DNA of 44,275 nt, from positions 1 to 44,275 of the forward strand of contig JADIMU010000028.1 of NCBI GenBank assembly GCA_017694495.1. Direction: 5' to 3'. This DNA is from Candidatus Aphodenecus pullistercoris. GTDB taxonomy: Bacteria > Spirochaetota > Spirochaetia > Sphaerochaetales > Sphaerochaetaceae. The translations under genes were made by a program, and so were the position numbers. A model generated the notes under the pieces. That model was not told the origin of the DNA and made no database searches. It saw only the letters and a list, made by a program, of their open reading frames with translations. Shown piece by piece: positions 35,913 to 44,275 of this stretch. How positions within the stretch are numbered: position 1 is the stretch's first letter; each line of letters begins with the position of its first letter.

Positions 35913-36927
35913 CAGGAAGGGCCACAGCAGCCTTGGCAAGGGAATGGGTTCCCTTCTGGGGAACTTCGACTACAACAGCACCGACGACATCTTCTCCAAA
36001 CTGGAGAGCGCCCAGGCCGAGGCCCAGGACAGGCTCCATGACAAGAAGATCGAGGTGAAGACGGTAGAGATTCCTCGGGAACCTGTCGTGACGGTCGTGC
36101 AGACTCCTGCCGAGGACCAGGTCCACCATGTCAGACTCGACGACATCGAGCCCAATCCGGACCAGCCAAGGAAGTCCTTCGATGAGGCCGGCCTCGAGGA
36201 GCTTGCCGACTCGATCCGAAAACAGGGGATAATCCAGCCTCTGCTCGTCGAGGAGCGCAGTCCCGGCAAATATGTCATCATAGCGGGAGAGAGGCGCTAC
36301 AGGGCCGCCAGGCTTGCTGGACAGGAGACGGTTCCCGTCCTTGTGAAGAAGCTCACCGAGATCCAGCGCATCGAGATGGCCCTGATCGAGAACATACAGA
36401 GACAGGACCTCAATCCGGTCGAGGAGGCCGTCGCCTACCAGTTCCTTATCCAGAAGTCCGGCTTCACACAGGACGAGCTTGCCAAGAGGCTTGGAAAGAA
36501 CAGGACGACAATCACGAACAGCCTGCGTCTGCTTCAACTGCCAGATTCCATGAAGGACGACCTCATCTCTGGTCTTCTGACACCCGGGCATGCCAGAGCC
36601 ATCCTCTCCTGCGTCAATCCTGCCGACCGCATCCTGCTGCGCAACAGGATCGTCGAGAAGGATCTGTCTGTACGTGCCGCGGAGGCGGAGGCGCAGGCCC
36701 TCAACGAAGGCAAGAAGCTGATCCTCAAGAAGAAGGGTGGCGGCAAGGAGAAGGAGCCTGAAATCCAGGACGTCGAGGACAAGTTCCTCGAGGCTTTCGG
36801 TACCCGTGTGGAGCTCAAGGGCTCGCTGCGCCGTGGCCGTCTCGTCATTCCATTCAGGACGACGAAAGAGCTCGAGAGGCTCTATTCCCTGCTCAAGACA
36901 GACCCGCTCTTTGGGAGCGAAGAATAA
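35896..36927 (+). CDS. parB: Chromosome-partitioning protein ParB (Spo0J)
   Basis: The 343-residue CTP-dependent DNA clamp loads at parS. The N-terminal CTPase domain shows [12 protein letters not shown]-like spacing, [15 protein letters not shown] and [14 protein letters not shown]. The central helix-turn-helix [20 protein letters not shown] reads parS, and the C-terminal part is a dimerisation domain. GTG 35896 is preferred because AGGAGG lies 9 bases upstream, inside the parA end. GTG 35890 is the alternative. Its targets are the five parS sites in the island 2 kb upstream. Confidence 0.94.
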   Translation: MSSKISRKGHSSLGKGMGSLLGNFDYNSTDDIFSKLESAQAEAQDRLHDKKIEVKTVEIPREPVVTVVQTPAEDQVHHVRLDDIEPNPDQPRKSFDEAGLEELADSIRKQGIIQPLLVEERSPGKYVIIAGERRYRAARLAGQETVPVLVKKLTEIQRIEMALIENIQRQDLNPVEEAVAYQFLIQKSGFTQDELAKRLGKNRTTITNSLRLLQLPDSMKDDLISGLLTPGHARAILSCVNPADRILLRNRIVEKDLSVRAAEAEAQALNEGKKLILKKKGGGKEKEPEIQDVEDKFLEAFGTRVELKGSLRRGRLVIPFRTTKELERLYSLLKTDPLFGSEE

Positions 36928-36944
36928 GTAAGGATTACAAATTT

Positions 36945-37898
36945 ATGGACAAGGACAAGCTGAAGGATGGCCTGTATGCCATCATTCATACTGAAAAGGG
37001 TGACATCACACTCTCTCTGGAGTACAAGAAGGTCCCGATGACCGTCATGAACTTCGTCGGACTGGCCGAAGGTGTGCTGAACATCGAGGAGCCTGACGAG
37101 CCCTTCTACGATGGACTCATCTTCCATCGTGTCATCCCCAACTTCATGATCCAGGGCGGCTGTCCCAAGGGTACTGGCACCGGTGGACCCGGCTACCGCT
37201 TCCCGGACGAGTTCGACCCGTCATTGAAGCATGACGCGCCCGGTGTGCTGTCGATGGCGAACGCCGGACCCGGCACCAACGGAAGCCAGTTCTTCATCAC
37301 CCACGTCCCCACACCCTGGCTTGACGGCAAGCACTCCGTCTTCGGCCACGTCGTCGAGGGACAGGATGTCGTCGACAGCATCACTGCGGGAGACCGCATC
37401 GACTCCGTCGAGATCGTCCGTGTCGGTGCCGACGCCGAAGCCTTCAAGGCCAGCAGGGAAGCCTTCGCCACCCTGGTGGAGGAGTGCGACAAGAGGGAGA
37501 GGGAGAAGGAGATCGAGGAGAGGCGCAAGCTCCTCAGGGAGCTGGACAACCGCTATCCTGGTGCCGTGAAGAAGCCTTCCGGCCTGTGGTACATCGTCGA
37601 GAAGGCCGGTGATGGAAAGGACAAGCCCAAGCTTGGAGACAAGGTCACTGTCCACTACCATGGCACCCTGCTCGATGGCCGCGTCTTCGATTCATCCGTC
37701 GCCCGCCGCCGTCCCGCCACCTTCCGTGTGGGAGAGGTCATAGACGGCTGGAACGAGGCCCTCGTCGAGATGAGCAAGGGCGAGAAGCGCACTCTGATCA
37801 TCCCGCCTGAGCTCGGATACGGCATCCACGGCGTACCTGGAGTCATTCCTCCCAACGCCTACCTCATCTTCGAGGTTGAGCTGATCGACTTCAAGTGA
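36945..37898 (+). CDS. Dual-family peptidyl-prolyl isomerase (cyclophilin-FKBP fusion)
   Basis: The 317-residue cytoplasmic prolyl isomerase joins two unrelated catalytic folds. The N-terminal cyclophilin domain (about 10-165) shows [13 protein letters not shown] and [15 protein letters not shown] charged helical linker (about 170-205, [12 protein letters not shown]) leads to an FKBP domain (about 210-317) with [18 protein letters not shown] and IPPELGYG. No signal peptide. The ATG has AAGGA upstream and the stop overlaps the radA start (GTGA). Fusions of this type are known in some spirochaetes and a few other microbes. Confidence 0.93.
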   Translation: MDKDKLKDGLYAIIHTEKGDITLSLEYKKVPMTVMNFVGLAEGVLNIEEPDEPFYDGLIFHRVIPNFMIQGGCPKGTGTGGPGYRFPDEFDPSLKHDAPGVLSMANAGPGTNGSQFFITHVPTPWLDGKHSVFGHVVEGQDVVDSITAGDRIDSVEIVRVGADAEAFKASREAFATLVEECDKREREKEIEERRKLLRELDNRYPGAVKKPSGLWYIVEKAGDGKDKPKLGDKVTVHYHGTLLDGRVFDSSVARRRPATFRVGEVIDGWNEALVEMSKGEKRTLIIPPELGYGIHGVPGVIPPNAYLIFEVELIDFK

Positions 37899-39265
37899 AG
37901 GCTCCCCAGACCCGTTTCGTCTGCTCCGCCTGTGGAAGGGTGGAGAACAAGTGGCTGGGGCGTTGTCCCAGCTGCGGAGCCTGGAACAGCTTCGAGGAGG
38001 AGAAGGTCGCCCCTTCTTCTCCTGGCATTCCTGCAAGCGCTCCAGTCAGCGCCCTGGACAGCCGGCTGAAGAAGCTGGCAGATGTCGTCGTCGGCAGCTC
38101 AAGCCGCTTCGAGTCCGGCATGGGCGAGTTCGACCGTGTCCTCGGTGGTGGCATAATGCGCCCCAGCTCTGTTCTGGTCGGTGGTGAGCCTGGAATAGGC
38201 AAGTCGACCATCATGCTTCAGCTCCTGTCCTCATGTGCCGATGTCGGGCCTGTGCTCTACGTCTCGGGAGAGGAGAGCCCCGGACAGGTCAGGCTGCGTG
38301 GCGAGCGGCTTCATGTGAGGCTGAAGGACATAAACATCTTCTGCGATACACGGCTCGAGGTCCTGATGGACGCAATAGAGTCGCTCAAGCCTGCAGTGGT
38401 CGTCATCGACTCGCTGCAGACCCTCGCCTCGTCATCCATCCCGTCCATGGCCGGCTCCGTCAACCAGATGAGGGCCTGTTGCATGGCGCTCTCGCTCGTC
38501 GCGAAGGCGAATGGCATCGCAATGTTCCTGATCGGCCATGTCACAAAGGATGGCATGTTCGCAGGACCCAAGATCGTGGAGCATCTGGTCGACACTGTCC
38601 TCTACTTCGAGAGCGCCCAGACGGGCGTCAGGATACTGCGCAGCATCAAGAACCGCTTCGGATCGGTCGACGAGATCGGCCTCTTCCGCATGGACGAGGA
38701 TGGACTGACTCCCGTCAAGGATCCGAGCCTCTTCTTCATCTCGTCACGCTCCGATGGGCAGCTTCCCTCCGGTGTCGCCTATACTGCGGTGACTGAAGGC
38801 TCGCGCACCTTCCTCGTCGAGATCCAGGCCCTGGTCGTACCAGGCAGGGGAGGCAGCGTGCGCGTCTACTCGGACAAGGTCGATGCGGCGAGGGTCAACC
38901 GGATCTGCGCCATACTTGAGCGCCATGCCGGTCTCAGGCTGTCGGACTGCGACATCTACATCAATGTCGCCGGAGGAATCCGGCTGAACGAAGTGTCAAT
39001 CGAGCTTGCCCTTGCCTTGGCCCTCTGGTCCGCGAAGTCCGGCACTCCGCTGTGTGCGCGACAGGTATGTTTCGGTGAGCTCTCACTTGCCGGTGAAGTG
39101 CGTCCTGTGGCTTTCCTTGAGCGCCGGATAAAGGCCTCCATCGATATGGGTTTCGACCGCATCCTCGCTCCGGCCGCCATGGAAAAGAAGGACAGCCGGG
39201 TCTCCGGCTGCCACAACATCCGCCAGGCTATCATGATCAGCAAGGCCTTTGATGAGGGCGCCTGA
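37895..39265 (+). CDS. radA: DNA repair protein RadA
   Basis: RecA-like helicase that processes recombination branches. The 456-residue protein has an N-terminal zinc finger ([20 protein letters not shown]), Walker [11 protein letters not shown], the RadA-specific [11 protein letters not shown], and a C-terminal Lon-protease-like domain lacking the catalytic Ser-Lys pair. The GTG start overlaps the isomerase stop by GTGA, which couples the two. The small minus-strand gene ends 3 bases after its stop. Confidence 0.95.
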   Translation: MKAPQTRFVCSACGRVENKWLGRCPSCGAWNSFEEEKVAPSSPGIPASAPVSALDSRLKKLADVVVGSSSRFESGMGEFDRVLGGGIMRPSSVLVGGEPGIGKSTIMLQLLSSCADVGPVLYVSGEESPGQVRLRGERLHVRLKDINIFCDTRLEVLMDAIESLKPAVVVIDSLQTLASSSIPSMAGSVNQMRACCMALSLVAKANGIAMFLIGHVTKDGMFAGPKIVEHLVDTVLYFESAQTGVRILRSIKNRFGSVDEIGLFRMDEDGLTPVKDPSLFFISSRSDGQLPSGVAYTAVTEGSRTFLVEIQALVVPGRGGSVRVYSDKVDAARVNRICAILERHAGLRLSDCDIYINVAGGIRLNEVSIELALALALWSAKSGTPLCARQVCFGELSLAGEVRPVAFLERRIKASIDMGFDRILAPAAMEKKDSRVSGCHNIRQAIMISKAFDEGA

Positions 39266-39268
39266 CAA

Positions 39269-39457
39269 TCACTCCCTCTTGCCGTAGTTCCTTATGATGT
39301 AGCAGAGCATCAGGACCATGGCCACAATCAGCAGGACACCGTTGACGGCGGGCGGGAAGCCCACGCCGGCGGCGTCCGCGACCATGTAGCCGATGCATAT
39401 GGCCATCGAAAGGGCCAGCATCCAGAGACTTCTTCCACCTTTCTTGTCCGACAACAT
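39269..39457 (-). CDS. Small membrane protein next to the TraB-family gene
   Basis: The 62-residue protein has two hydrophobic helices (about residues 12-28 and 36-55) and charged ends, MLSDKKGGRS and IIRNYGKRE. It begins 2 bases after the TraB-family stop, so it is likely cotranslated and may be a partner. No known family. Confidence 0.6.
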   Translation of the reverse strand: MLSDKKGGRSLWMLALSMAICIGYMVADAAGVGFPPAVNGVLLIVAMVLMLCYIIRNYGKRE

Positions 39458-39459
39458 GG

Positions 39460-40650
39460 CTACAACCTGCTTATGAGGAGAGGGAAGGCGACGAGGGTGC
39501 CGAACATGCTTCCCAGAGAGGAGAGGAGGAAGACCAGCAAGGCATGGAGGATGCGGTTGCGGTACCAGCCTGACAGCTTCATGGCATCATTGTTGATGCC
39601 TTCGAAGTCCCTGACCTTCGGTTTGCGGAAGGTCGCCTCCAGGACGCCTCCGAGCATTCCGACGCCGAGGGCCGGATTGAGCGCGAAGAAGGGTGCCGTG
39701 ACAGAGCACGCCAGTATGTTGAGCGGGTGGGCGGCGGACAGGAGAGTCGCGACCAGTGTGCATCCGCAGTTTACGGCGACCCACAGGAGGAACATCCTCA
39801 GTCCCTGGTCCCAGCCTGCCGTCGCGAAGCCAGCCACGAGTATTGCGACGATCAGCAGCGGAATGGCGTAGCCGACGATCTTGCCGACCGGCTTGCCCTT
39901 GGGGATCTCGTCAAGGGCCTGGAGGGAAGGCGTCTTCTCCTTCCTCTCGAGCTTGGCTATCGTATCGATGACGCCCTTCGTGTGTCCGGCTCCGATGATG
40001 GCCACCTTCTTCCTGCCTTCGGCTTCGAAGATGGAACGGCCGAGGTACTGGTCCCTTTCGTCAATCAGGACCTCCTTCACTGGCGGGAGCTCCTTCGCCA
40101 TCTCCGCCATCATCTGCTGCAAGGTGTCCTGGCTCTTGAGCTCCTCAAGCTCCTCTGCCGTGATCTCCTCCTTGCTGAATGCCGCTGAGATCAGTGTCGC
40201 CAGCAGCTTGCACTTGTTCCACAGTGAACTCTTGGCCCAGGCCCGCTTGAAGGTCGTCTGGATCTCCCTGTCGCACAGCGAAAGGGGGATGCCCTTCTCC
40301 TTGGCAAGAGTGGCGGCGGACAGGATCTCCTCTCCGGGTTTGATCCCCGTCTGGCTGCCCATCCTGCGCTGGAAGGAGGCGAGGGCCGTATTGGCCAGAA
40401 GGAAGAAGCCACGCCCCTCCTTTATGACCTTGCGTATGTCCATGTCCTGCCACTTGCCCTCATCCTTCTTGGACTTCAGGCGGCTGGCGTCCAGCTCTAT
40501 GCATATCCTGTCAGGCTCCTCCTCGTCGATCAGTGTCCTGACCTCCTCGACGCTCGTCTGGCTGACGTGCGCCGTACCGATGAGCACAATCTCCTGTCCA
40601 TCGTCCAGGAAGAGCCTGTGTATCGTGTCGCTTGTCGTCTCTGTTCTCAT
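39460..40650 (-). CDS. TraB/PrgY-family membrane protein
   Basis: The 396-residue protein has a soluble TraB/TIKI-type domain (about 1-250), a possible metal-dependent protease with GTAHVS near the N-terminus and IIGAGHTKGV near residue 220. The C-terminal half has four to five membrane helices. Family members include PrgY, which limits peptide pheromone activity in enterococci. The role here is unknown. Start MRTETTSDTIHRL has no clear Shine-Dalgarno. A weak TTGCCA-N17-TAGTTT lies upstream. Followed by the coupled 62-residue gene. Confidence 0.82.
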   Translation of the reverse strand: MRTETTSDTIHRLFLDDGQEIVLIGTAHVSQTSVEEVRTLIDEEEPDRICIELDASRLKSKKDEGKWQDMDIRKVIKEGRGFFLLANTALASFQRRMGSQTGIKPGEEILSAATLAKEKGIPLSLCDREIQTTFKRAWAKSSLWNKCKLLATLISAAFSKEEITAEELEELKSQDTLQQMMAEMAKELPPVKEVLIDERDQYLGRSIFEAEGRKKVAIIGAGHTKGVIDTIAKLERKEKTPSLQALDEIPKGKPVGKIVGYAIPLLIVAILVAGFATAGWDQGLRMFLLWVAVNCGCTLVATLLSAAHPLNILACSVTAPFFALNPALGVGMLGGVLEATFRKPKVRDFEGINNDAMKLSGWYRNRILHALLVFLLSSLGSMFGTLVAFPLLISRL

Positions 40651-40689
40651 GACAACGTTAAACTAACCCATTGGGGGACTCTTGGCAAT

Positions 40690-41106
40690 TCAAGGCGCGG
40701 GAATGAGGAGCTGCATTACACATTCCAGCGGCCCTTCCTTGATGAAGCGGACGTAGACCTCTCCCTGCGCACTGGTGCCGGCAAGCTGGTAGCATTCCTT
40801 GCGCAGGGCCGTCCAGTCCTCAGCCGGAATGGTCTGCAGCAATGTGTATCGTCCACCTGGTATGGCGAGCTCGTAGCCCTCACGGTGGGCCACAGGCTGT
40901 CCCGCCTCAATCAGGGCCTTCTCCTCGGCGCTCCAGGCCTCCCTCCAGCCGGACCACAGGGGAGTGAGGGTGAAGATGACGTCATCGTAGCCGTGCTTGC
41001 ATAGCAGGCACAGCTCCTGGCCGATTTCCAGCGCCTCGACGTCGGCGAAGTCGAAGCTCCTGGCCTCGTATTCGATTGGACTGAGCAGGTTTACTGTGAA
41101 AAGCAT
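40690..41106 (-). CDS. Hypothetical protein
   Basis: The 138-residue soluble protein begins MLFTVNLLSPIEYEARSFDF and contains two Trp-rich stretches, PLWSGWREAW and PAEDWTAL. No signal peptide, membrane helix or familiar motif is seen. The longer frame starts 36 bases earlier, at the edge of the divergent fprA promoter region, so the inner ATG is preferred without ribosome-binding-site support. GC and codon use match the host, so it is probably real. Confidence 0.6.
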   Translation of the reverse strand: MLFTVNLLSPIEYEARSFDFADVEALEIGQELCLLCKHGYDDVIFTLTPLWSGWREAWSAEEKALIEAGQPVAHREGYELAIPGGRYTLLQTIPAEDWTALRKECYQLAGTSAQGEVYVRFIKEGPLECVMQLLIPAP

Positions 41107-41180
41107 GAATCCAAGGTAACACTTTGCGCCGCGCTCTTCCATTGTTGCCAGACCGTGTCCTTTGCTATATATTCAGAGCC

Positions 41181-42374
41181 ATGCTTAGCACAATCACAGA
41201 CAATGTACATCTCTTCCGCTACGAGAAGAACCATGACGACCTTTTCGAAGGTTGCTGGCCAATAAACAAGGGCGTTTCCATCAACTCCTACTGTGTTGTC
41301 GGAAGCGACAAGAAGGTCCTGGTAGACTATGTCGAGTCGGGTGCCTCCTTCGATGACGACCTCGCCCAGCTTGGACTGAAGCTTGAGGACCTCGACATCC
41401 TGGTGCTGAACCACATGGAGCCGGACCATACCGGCGCCCTGTCGACCCTCTTCGCCCGCAATCCCAACATCCTGGTCTATTGCACGAAGCTGGCCGCCAC
41501 GGAGACCGAGAGCCTGTACGGCTACAAGAACGTCCACGTGGTCGCCAATGGAGAGGAGCTCCAGATTGGAGGCAAGACGCTGGTCTTCTACGCCACGCCC
41601 AACATCCACTGGCCCGACACCATGATGACCTTCATCAAGGAGGACGGCATCCTCTTCTCCTGCGACGCCTTCGGTGCCTTCGGTGCCTATCAGAGCGTCT
41701 ATGACGACGAGCTCACCGAGAGCGAGTGGGCCCTCCTCAAGCCGGAGACCGAGCGCTACTACGCCAACATTGTGGCCAGCTTCTCCTCCTTCGTGCTGCG
41801 CGGCATCAAGGCCCTGGCCGATCTGCCGATCAAGACGATCTGCCCCAGCCACGGCATCGTCTGGAGGAAGGATCCCCTGTATGTCGTCAACTGGTTCGCG
41901 ACATTGGCCGGCTACGCGGAGGGCAGGAGGGAGAAGGAGATCACGATCCTCGTCTCCAGCATGTATGGCAACACGCTGTCCTACATCCAGACCCTCGAGA
42001 GGATGGCCAAGGACGAGGGAATCGTCGTCCACACTGTCCGCATCCCCGACACCAACTCCTCCTATGCCATCGAGAAGGCCTTCAGGAGCAAGGCCATCGT
42101 CGTGGCCGCCCCGACCTACGAGAGGCAGATGTTCCCGCCGATGGCCCATTGCCTCGACTGGTTCATCCGCAAGGAGATCAAGGGAAGGATCGCCATGCAC
42201 TTCGGTTCCTCCCTCTGGTCCGGTGGCGCGAGCGCCGAGTTCAAGAAGTACGCCGAGGCCCTCAAGCTAGATGTCGTCGACAGCTTCGACTTCCGCGGCA
42301 AGGGTACTGAGGCCGACCGCGAGAGGATCGTGTCCGCCTTCAGGACGGTGATCGAGCGCGTCAAGGAAGACTGA
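41181..42374 (+). CDS. fprA: FprA-type flavodiiron protein
   Basis: The 397-residue soluble A-type flavoprotein reduces oxygen or nitric oxide, protecting anaerobes. The N-terminal metallo-beta-lactamase-like domain has diiron ligands in HMEPDH (78-83), His143, Asp162 and His224. The C-terminal flavodoxin domain starts ITILVSSMYGNT, with an FMN phosphate loop. ATG 41181 is preferred. TATATA (41166-41171) lies 9 bases upstream, so the message probably has little leader. No Shine-Dalgarno. The longer frame is a shadow through the promoter. Confidence 0.95.
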   Translation: MLSTITDNVHLFRYEKNHDDLFEGCWPINKGVSINSYCVVGSDKKVLVDYVESGASFDDDLAQLGLKLEDLDILVLNHMEPDHTGALSTLFARNPNILVYCTKLAATETESLYGYKNVHVVANGEELQIGGKTLVFYATPNIHWPDTMMTFIKEDGILFSCDAFGAFGAYQSVYDDELTESEWALLKPETERYYANIVASFSSFVLRGIKALADLPIKTICPSHGIVWRKDPLYVVNWFATLAGYAEGRREKEITILVSSMYGNTLSYIQTLERMAKDEGIVVHTVRIPDTNSSYAIEKAFRSKAIVVAAPTYERQMFPPMAHCLDWFIRKEIKGRIAMHFGSSLWSGGASAEFKKYAEALKLDVVDSFDFRGKGTEADRERIVSAFRTVIERVKED

Positions 42375-42398
42375 GCGCGGCATTTGTAGCAATTCTAT

Positions 42399-42431
42399 GG
42401 GGAGTGTGGAGATTCTGCCACGCTCCCCTTC
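42399..42431 (+). terminator. Intrinsic terminator of fprA
   Basis: GGGGAGTGTGG (42399-42409) pairs with CCACGCTCCCC (42418-42428), including one G-T pair, around an 8-base loop. Only a weak TTCAT follows. Confidence 0.75.
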
Positions 42432-42462
42432 ATGTTCTCTGTATTAAACCCATACAAAAATC

Positions 42463-42490
42463 TTGACTAACATATCGATTGCCTTATAAT
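42463..42490 (+). promoter_or_regulatory. Strong promoter of the outer-membrane-like protein
   Basis: TTGACT (42463-42468), a 16-base spacer and a perfect TATAAT (42485-42490). It would give a leader of about 30 bases containing GGAGGGA before the ATG. Confidence 0.85.
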
Positions 42491-42526
42491 GAGCATGCAT
42501 TCAACCCTATGGAGGGACAAAAAAAA

Positions 42527-43102
42527 ATGAAAAAGAAGATCATCGTAATCCTTCTCGCACTTCTGGTCCCGGCCGCCAGCCTTATGGCTACTCCCTGGAT
42601 CCAGGTCGGTGCCAATGTCGGTTATAGTCCTGCCCTCAATTTCGAAGACACTTCCGACTTCGTCGACGGCTTCTCCGACCTCCAGAACTACAAGTTCGGA
42701 GCCGAGGCCCGCATCAACCTCTTCGACTGGGTCTCCCTTGCCGTTCCCGGAACATTCGCACTGGACTTCTCACAGTTTGACATTCAGCCTTCCGTCAACC
42801 TCAATCTGCCTCTCGGCTTCCTCGACATCGCTCTTGGTGTCGGAGCGAAGATGCAGATTTCCAACGACAATGGCAACTGGTATATGAATGGTTCCTCATT
42901 CTCTCAGGCAGGCAACGCCTTCCTCGACTCCAACTTCCTGTACAGGGGAGCCCTGACCTTCAACCTCGGCTTCCTTGGAATCGGTCTTGCCGCCGCAGTT
43001 CCTTCCAGCGGAACCTTCAGCGAGATGGGAGAACTCGATGCCTGGACGCCCCAGTGGGAGAGTACTGCAATCTCCGCATCAGTGCTTGTCAACTTCTTCT
43101 AA
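42527..43102 (+). CDS. Exported beta-barrel-like (outer membrane) protein
   Basis: The 191-residue protein has a clear signal peptide (MKKKIIVILLALLVPAASLMA, split point near residue 21). The mature chain alternates polar and hydrophobic residues, with Gly-rich strands such as VGANVGYSPALNF and RGALTFNLGFLGIG, and ends in a C-terminal Phe (LVNFF) as outer-membrane barrels do. No lipobox. The ATG follows GGAGGGA and an A-run. The strong promoter and ribosome-binding site suggest an abundant surface protein. No specific family recognised. Confidence 0.75.
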   Translation: MKKKIIVILLALLVPAASLMATPWIQVGANVGYSPALNFEDTSDFVDGFSDLQNYKFGAEARINLFDWVSLAVPGTFALDFSQFDIQPSVNLNLPLGFLDIALGVGAKMQISNDNGNWYMNGSSFSQAGNAFLDSNFLYRGALTFNLGFLGIGLAAAVPSSGTFSEMGELDAWTPQWESTAISASVLVNFF

Positions 43103-43124
43103 GATCAAGCGCTCTGATGAACAG

Positions 43125-43149
43125 ATGGCTGCCGGAATGGCAGCCATTT
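43125..43149 (+). terminator. Hairpin terminator after the barrel protein
   Basis: ATGGCTGCC and GGCAGCCAT form a perfect 9-bp stem around a 5-base loop, followed by TTTG. Confidence 0.75.
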
Positions 43150-43226
43150 GTCGTATATGGGCACAGAGCATGGAAAATTGTACAGAACAGACAATCTTCC
43201 TGTAGTGGTTGCAGGAGGATTCAGCC

Positions 43227-43622
43227 ATGCATCAGAACGCTGGAACAATCGTCGCCGTGAGCGGCAGCATCTTTTCAGACGACAGCGCATTCCTGTTCTT
43301 CGCATCCCATTGTGCGCAGTTCGTCGAGTTCATCATCGCCCAGACGGGGAATGTGGATGTGCGCATCAGTGAGTGTGGGACAAGGAGCATCCTTTGTGAT
43401 GGTGTGGAGGGCATCTACGCCCGCGACAGCGAGGGGGCCATATATTACATCGAGTCCCATTGCGTGCGCAAAGACGTCCCCCACAGCTATGAGCGTGGCG
43501 ACCTGCTGGTCAAGGCCATAGACGGTCAGCTCGTCGCCGGGGGAGCCGATCCCGATGGCTTGCCTCAGATCAACATCATCTTCATAAAATTCATGGAGGG
43601 GAGACCATCAGGCTCGTCCTGA
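43227..43622 (+). CDS. Hypothetical protein overlapping the iscB 3' end
   Basis: The 131-residue soluble protein shows MHQNAGTIVAVSGSIFSDDS at the start and a mid-region RSILCDGVEGIYARDSEGA. It has no signal peptide or recognised domain. AGGAGG lies 8 bases before the ATG, which favours a real gene. Its last 15 bases overlap the end of the iscB-like gene on the other strand. Confidence 0.5.
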   Translation: MHQNAGTIVAVSGSIFSDDSAFLFFASHCAQFVEFIIAQTGNVDVRISECGTRSILCDGVEGIYARDSEGAIYYIESHCVRKDVPHSYERGDLLVKAIDGQLVAGGADPDGLPQINIIFIKFMEGRPSGSS

Positions 43623-44275
43623 TGGAGGAACCTCCACAAGCTCCTTGTAGATAAGATTCGTATTCGCACGCTCGACGAGCGTAAGATGCCTATAGTGTAT
43701 TCCCGCATGGACCCTTGTCCCGTCCAGGCGCCGGATGTCGAAATAGCCCGAGCTCCTCCTGCCATGTATGTAGCACAGCTGACCGGCGTACATGACCTTG
43801 TCGCCCAGGCCATACCCTGCGACCTTCCTCGCCGCCTGGTTCGCCTTCCTCACGCCATTCTCCAGTATCGTGTCCTTGTGGATCTTCCTGTTGTGGCTCC
43901 TCCCTGCGACGATGTGCCAGAGGATGCCGTCGCCCTTGGCTGTGGCGTTGCCGCTTATGACCCTCGCGTCGATGAAGTGCCTCTTCTCAAGGCCAAGGCT
44001 CTTCCTCACATGGTTCGTGGCGTAGCCGTAGGTCTCTTCCACTGGAATGTCGGGATGGGCTTTCCTGACCCTGGCCAGAAGGATCCATCTCATAGTGGAC
44101 ATCTCCGTCGCCGCCTTGAAGCCGGGATCTGCCGACAATGTGACCATGTCCTTCTTCCCCTCATGCCAGGCCCTGTGGCACCCGTGGCACAAAGTAATGA
44201 GGTTGTCAGGGCTGTTGGAGCCTCCGTCCTTCCTCTGCCTGATGTGGTGCACCTCAAGATGGTCCCTCGAGCCGC
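43608..44275 (-). CDS. iscB: IscB-type RNA-guided nuclease, C-terminal part (truncated by window edge)
   Basis: 222 residues of a protein that continues beyond the right edge. Order of parts: an HNH nuclease domain (LEVHHIRQRKDGGSN, then LITLCHGCHRAWH), a RuvC-III-like motif (EKRHFIDARVISGN), and the C-terminal part with RSHNRKIHKD, GVRKANQAARKVAGYGLGDK, IHGRRSSGYFDIRRLDGT and HYRHLTLVERAN. These match the back half of IscB, the Cas9 ancestor carried by IS200/IS605-type elements. The internal GTG at 44252 is not the true start. The upstream half and any guide RNA lie outside the window. Confidence 0.85.
   Translation of the reverse strand, partial: GSRDHLEVHHIRQRKDGGSNSPDNLITLCHGCHRAWHEGKKDMVTLSADPGFKAATEMSTMRWILLARVRKAHPDIPVEETYGYATNHVRKSLGLEKRHFIDARVISGNATAKGDGILWHIVAGRSHNRKIHKDTILENGVRKANQAARKVAGYGLGDKVMYAGQLCYIHGRRSSGYFDIRRLDGTRVHAGIHYRHLTLVERANTNLIYKELVEVPPSGRA

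Noticed and set aside
43105-43305. 66-codon minus-strand frame between the barrel protein and the hypothetical gene
   Set aside because: Runs through the terminator hairpin and has no ribosome-binding site.

Overview
The window looks like the chromosomal replication-origin region of a high-GC spirochaete, most likely a Sphaerochaetaceae/Treponemataceae relative. That placement is inferred from gene content: the dnaA, dnaN, recF, DUF721 and gyrBA set, the nearby rpmH-rnpA-yidC-khpB block, a cyclophilin-FKBP fusion, and a MurA with Asp in place of the catalytic Cys. I could not run a phylogeny. Genes are dense and GC-rich. No tRNA or rRNA gene was seen.

Layout. At 1-6.9 kb a basic-protein tail is followed by a small membrane protein, pth, a very large GH13 protein, an SDF-type symporter and a membrane protein. 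At 6.9-11.9 kb, on the minus strand, lie lgt-pepP-gpmI and a YbaK-type deacylase. At 12.0-15.5 kb an S41 protease is coupled to rsmE, and then comes an AAA+ sigma54-activator-like protein with no DNA-binding domain. From 15.5 to 15.9 kb a non-coding stretch between convergent genes carries a cluster of DnaA-box-like 9-mers. At 15.9-20.8 kb are murA, a pair of coupled small-molecule kinases, a small membrane protein, and perR-like plus rubrerythrin. From 20.8 to 28.3 kb everything is on the minus strand: khpB, yidC, rnpA, rpmH, DUF721, recF, dnaN, the probable oriC (dense TTTTCAACA boxes), then dnaA. From 28.4 kb the plus strand carries gyrB-gyrA.

From 33.1 to 34.8 kb is a gene-poor, clearly AT-rich stretch holding five parS sites (TGTTTCACGTGAAAC core). 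It is followed by nfu (minus) and a plus-strand run of parA-parB, the cyclophilin-FKBP isomerase and radA. At 39.3-42.4 kb are a TraB-family membrane protein with a small partner, an unknown gene and an FprA-type flavodiiron protein. At 42.5-43.1 kb is an exported beta-barrel-like protein. The window ends in the C-terminal half of an IscB-type RNA-guided nuclease (minus strand), which continues past the right edge.

How it fits together. Gene direction switches from minus to plus around dnaA, as expected for forks leaving a bidirectional origin. DnaA and its boxes start replication, DnaN, RecF, DUF721 and gyrase serve the fork, and ParA-ParB with parS move the new origins apart. The most unusual signals are the second DnaA-box cluster about 11 kb from oriC, the isolated AT-rich parS island, the degenerate AAA+ activator, the IscB gene, and several key genes that appear to lack a Shine-Dalgarno and to start at or next to their promoter.
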